Assembly: GCA_963799815.1 (NCBI GenBank) | Contig: CAWCYG010000007.1 | Span: 1 to 64,000, forward strand | Length of the DNA stretch: 64,000 bases | Origin: JBDTSW01 sp963799815 | Lineage (GTDB): Bacteria > Actinomycetota > Thermoleophilia > Solirubrobacterales > 70-9 | Direction: 5' to 3' | In this document: in pieces, positions 61,816-64,000 of the stretch | Position numbering within the stretch: the first letter of the stretch is position 1 | How the letters are laid out: each line of letters opens with the position of its first letter | Notes under the pieces: model-generated | Told to the model about the DNA's origin: nothing | Seen by the model: only the letters and a program-made list of their open reading frames with translations | Database searches by the model: none | Program-made: the position numbers and the translations under genes

Positions 61816-62277
61816 GTGGACTACTACGAACTGCTGCTGTTCGGCCACCTGCTCGCGGCGATGGCATGGGTGGGCGGCGACCTGATGATCCAGATGTTCT
61901 ACCTCCGCGCCCGGGCGGCGGGACCCACCGAGGTCGTGCACTTCGCGCAGGCGGTCGAGTGGATCGGACTCCGGCTCCTGAACCCTGCGGCGCTCCTCGC
62001 GGTCATCTTCGGCGTCCTGCTCGTGATCGAGGTCGACGGCTACGAGTTCTCACAGTTCTGGATCTCGGCCGCTCTCGCGATGTTCCTCGCGTCCGCGATC
62101 ACGGGTGCCGCGTTCCTGGGCCCGGAGGCGGGGCGCATCGGAAAGCTGGCCGAGGCGCGAGGGGCCGCCGATGCGGACGTCCAGCGACGCGTCGCCCGCG
62201 TGCTTTGGATCTCCCGGATCGAGTTCGTTCTCCTCGTTTTGATCGTGCTCGACATGGTGGTCAAACCCGGCCTTTGA
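61816..62277 (+). CDS. DUF2269-type four-helix membrane protein
   Basis: 153 residues with four hydrophobic helices (YYELLLFGHLLAAMAWVGGD, AALLAVIFGVLLVIEVDG, FWISAALAMFLASAITGAAF, FVLLVLIVLDMVVKPG). The first helix has a conserved His (FGHLLAAMAWVGG) as in haem-copper-like DUF2269 proteins. GTG start. Function unknown. Confidence 0.75.
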   Translation: MDYYELLLFGHLLAAMAWVGGDLMIQMFYLRARAAGPTEVVHFAQAVEWIGLRLLNPAALLAVIFGVLLVIEVDGYEFSQFWISAALAMFLASAITGAAFLGPEAGRIGKLAEARGAADADVQRRVARVLWISRIEFVLLVLIVLDMVVKPGL

Positions 62278-62326
62278 GCCCCGGTGGGCCGGGGGCGCCT
62301 GCGCTACACTTTCTGAAGTAATCCCC

Positions 62327-62344
62327 TAATCCCGATAGGGATTA
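62327..62344. promoter_or_regulatory. Palindromic operator candidate before the rhodanese-MoeB gene
   Basis: TAATCCC-GATA-GGGATTA, a perfect 7-bp dyad, preceded by another TAATCCC at 62319-62325. It lies 18 bp before the GTG start, partly overlapping the -10 region expected there. Probably a repressor site; the regulator is not identified. Confidence 0.5.
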
Positions 62345-62362
62345 AGAGTTTTTGGAGGAAGC

Positions 62363-63556
62363 GTGGCGGCCACCGCTGAGCCGATCGAGCAGGTGAAGAA
62401 CAGGATCGAGCTGATCTCGCGCGATGCCGCGCGCGAGCAGATCGCGTCCGGCGCCGAGCTCATCGACGTCCGCGAGCCGCACGAGTGGGACGAAGCGCAC
62501 CTTGCCGAAGCCGAGCACGTGCCGCAGGGCGAGCTACTCGAGCGCATCGACGAGCTCGTACCCGACCGCTCCGAGCGGGTGGTGCTCTACTGCCGTACCG
62601 ACAACCGCTCCTCCCGCGCGGCCGACGCCCTCCAGTCGCTCGGCTACGAGAACGTTGCCGTGCTGGAGCAGGGCATCGTCGGCTGGCTCGACGCCGAGCT
62701 TCCCGTTGTCGCGAAGCACGCCCTTTCGAAGGATCAGCGAATGCGCTACTCCCGGCACACCCTCCTGCCGGAGGTCGGGGTCGACGGTCAGGTGAAGCTG
62801 CTCGAGTCCAAGGTGCTGCTGCTCGGGGCCGGAGGCCTCGGCGCACCCTCGGCGCTCTATCTCGCCGCAGCGGGCATCGGCACGCTCGGGATCGTCGACG
62901 ACGACCTGGTGGACGAGTCGAACCTGCAGCGTCAGGTGATCCACTCCACGAAGACGGTGGGCCAGCCGAAGACCGCGTCCGCGAAGGCGGCCATCAACGC
63001 CCTCAACCCGGACGTCGAGGTCGTCGAGCACAACGTGCGCCTCGATGCCTCCAACATCCTCGAGCTGATCGAGCCGTATGACATCGTCGTCGACGGCGCC
63101 GACAACTTCCCCACCCGCTACCTGCTGAACGATGCCTCCGTGCGGCTACGCAAGCCCGTGGTCTCCGCCTCGATCCTCGGCTTCGAAGGGCAGATCTCCA
63201 CCTTCATCCCTTTCGAGGGGCCGTGCTACCGGTGCCTGTTCCCCACCCCGCCGCCGCCCGAGCTGGCGCCGAGCTGCGGGGCGAACGGTGTGCTCGGGGT
63301 GATGGCCGGCGTCATGGGTCTGCTGCAGGCGAACGAGGTGATCAAGCTCGCCGCCGGGATCGGCGAGCCGCTCAATGGGCGCCTGCTGCTCTACGACTCG
63401 CTCGGGACTCGTTTCACCGAGCTCAAGGTCCGCCGCGATCCCGACTGTCCCATCTGCGGCCCCGCCGGGGAGAAGATCCCTGCGGAGGAGATGGGCAAGT
63501 TCCCCGACTACGAGCTCTTCTGCCAGGCCCCCGCCCGCGAGCCGACGCCGGCCTAG
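62363..63556 (+). CDS. Rhodanese-MoeB fusion, sulfur-carrier activating enzyme (MoeZ-like)
   Basis: Adenylates the C-terminal Gly of a ubiquitin-like sulfur carrier and thiolates it. Unusually the rhodanese domain is N-terminal (residues 15-115: ELIDVREPHEW, VVLYCRTDNRSSRAADAL with active Cys), followed by the MoeB domain (VLLLGAGGLGAPSALYLAAA, ADNFPTRYLLND) with zinc Cys YRCLFPTPPP, CPICG. 397 residues. GTG at 62363 four bases after GGAGG. The carrier gene follows 17 nt later. Confidence 0.9.
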   Translation: MAATAEPIEQVKNRIELISRDAAREQIASGAELIDVREPHEWDEAHLAEAEHVPQGELLERIDELVPDRSERVVLYCRTDNRSSRAADALQSLGYENVAVLEQGIVGWLDAELPVVAKHALSKDQRMRYSRHTLLPEVGVDGQVKLLESKVLLLGAGGLGAPSALYLAAAGIGTLGIVDDDLVDESNLQRQVIHSTKTVGQPKTASAKAAINALNPDVEVVEHNVRLDASNILELIEPYDIVVDGADNFPTRYLLNDASVRLRKPVVSASILGFEGQISTFIPFEGPCYRCLFPTPPPPELAPSCGANGVLGVMAGVMGLLQANEVIKLAAGIGEPLNGRLLLYDSLGTRFTELKVRRDPDCPICGPAGEKIPAEEMGKFPDYELFCQAPAREPTPA

Positions 63557-63573
63557 AGCACCAGGTTTCGCCC

Positions 63574-63870
63574 ATGCCGATCGTGAAGATCCCACCCGTG
63601 CTGCGCGAGAAGACCGGCGGCGAGGCCCAGGTCTCCTCGAGTGGGGACACCGTTGGCGAGGTCCTGAGCGCCCTCGCCGAGGCCCACCCCGAAACGCGCG
63701 AGCAGCTCTTCGACGACGCGGGCGAGCTCAACCGCTACGTGAACGTCTACCTGAACGACGAGGACGTGCGGGTGCTCGACGGGCTCGAGACGAGCGCGTC
63801 AGAATCCGACACGGTCGTGATCCTGCCGGCGATGGCCGGCGGCGCCGACGGACTAGTGACCTCGGGCTAA
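63574..63870 (+). CDS. MoaD/ThiS/CysO-like sulfur-carrier protein with C-terminal tail
   Basis: 98 residues, beta-grasp fold (IPPVLREKTGGEAQVSSSGD, YVNVYLNDEDVRVLDGLET). The usual end GG is present in ILPAMAGG but is followed by ADGLVTSG, so the functional Gly-Gly would be exposed only after cleavage, as in carriers processed by JAMM/Mec+ proteases. Paired with the rhodanese-MoeB gene; a cysteine- or methionine-synthesis route (CysO type) is my guess. Confidence 0.85.
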   Translation: MPIVKIPPVLREKTGGEAQVSSSGDTVGEVLSALAEAHPETREQLFDDAGELNRYVNVYLNDEDVRVLDGLETSASESDTVVILPAMAGGADGLVTSG

Positions 63871-64000
63871 GCCTCGAGCACGAGCCCGAGGAACTTCTGC
63901 GTCCGCTCCTGCTTGGGGTTGCCGATCACCTCGGAGGGCGGCCCGTATTCGACCACCACGCCGTCGTCCATGAACGCGACCTTTTTGCCGACGTCGCGGG
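63867..64000 (-). CDS. Amino-acid ABC transporter ATPase, C-terminal end (partial)
   Basis: Only the last 44 residues are in the window (RDVGKKVAFMDDGVVVEYGP...PKQERTQKFLGLVL). They match the C-terminus of polar amino-acid (GlnQ/GltL-type) import ATPases; the rest continues past the end of the window. Its stop codon overlaps the carrier gene stop, convergently. Confidence 0.8.
   Translation of the reverse strand, partial: RDVGKKVAFMDDGVVVEYGPPSEVIGNPKQERTQKFLGLVLEA

Noticed and set aside
1..64000. tRNA, rRNA, CRISPR arrays, transposases, integrases, toxin-antitoxin pairs
   Set aside because: Looked for their characteristic sequence and protein motifs on both strands and saw none; short tRNA fragments cannot be fully excluded by eye.

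Overview
The window is a very GC-rich metagenome-like contig made of two unlike parts. Positions 1 to about 8,420 hold a minus-strand type IV pilus operon (pilB, pilT, pilC, pilS, pilR, two tandem pilins) in which every gene is broken by many frameshifts. This gene order and protein style fit Acidobacteriota or Myxococcota-like bacteria. Around 8,400-8,440 the reading frame of PilB runs directly into the middle of a cation/proton antiporter, and both genes are truncated at that point. I read this as a chimeric assembly joint. From about 8,430 to 64,000 the genes are mostly intact, tightly packed and look actinobacterial. The single-gene families, NDH-2/cytochrome bd chain, wax-ester synthase, SufBCDSU cluster and group 1h hydrogenase suggest a soil actinomycete such as Thermoleophilia. 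No rRNA or other decisive marker is present, so the lineage is an inference.

Layout of the actinobacterial part. 8.4-12.1 kb: truncated antiporter, a 34-codon-class small gene, a cyclase-family amidohydrolase, a DUF389 membrane protein and an aldose 1-epimerase (minus strand). 12.2-20.8 kb: a six-gene plus-strand chain joined by overlaps: glucose-6-phosphate dehydrogenase, GH15 hydrolase, GMC oxidoreductase, NDH-2, cydA, cydB. 20.9-29.4 kb: DMT transporter, secreted protease, wax ester synthase, patatin, M28 lipoprotein peptidase, class III aminotransferase, IspH, GNAT. 29.5-45.9 kb: the centrepiece, a complete high-affinity [NiFe]-hydrogenase locus. Genes from hypC down to hypF form one minus-strand operon of fifteen genes (hypC, hypC-like, hypD, hypE, hhyS, hhyL, NifU/Rieske-like relay, DUF5947, DUF6084, an unknown, protease, hypA, hypB, a double SIS protein, hypF). 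A Fur-type regulator plus nickel permease lie divergently upstream, with a nickel-regulator-type box between, and a histidine-rich protein lies convergently at the far end. 46-50.3 kb: a thioredoxin-fold protein without the CxxC, a TenA-like helical protein, and a five-gene membrane cassette with a cupredoxin. 50.3-59 kb: an Fe-S assembly (Suf) region split by unrelated genes. 59-64 kb: NarL-type two-component system, HtpX, a membrane protein, rhodanese-MoeB plus MoaD/CysO-like carrier, and the end of an amino-acid ABC transporter ATPase.

Together the actinobacterial genes describe an aerobic heterotroph able to scavenge trace H2, feed quinones through NDH-2 and perhaps the hydrogenase into cytochrome bd, and store lipid. 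The Fe-S (Suf) genes and the nickel genes would supply the cofactors the hydrogenase needs. The best candidates for undescribed biology are the conserved unknown proteins inside the hydrogenase operon, the nickel-responsive box with the stand-alone His-rich protein, and the cupredoxin/multi-pass membrane cassette.
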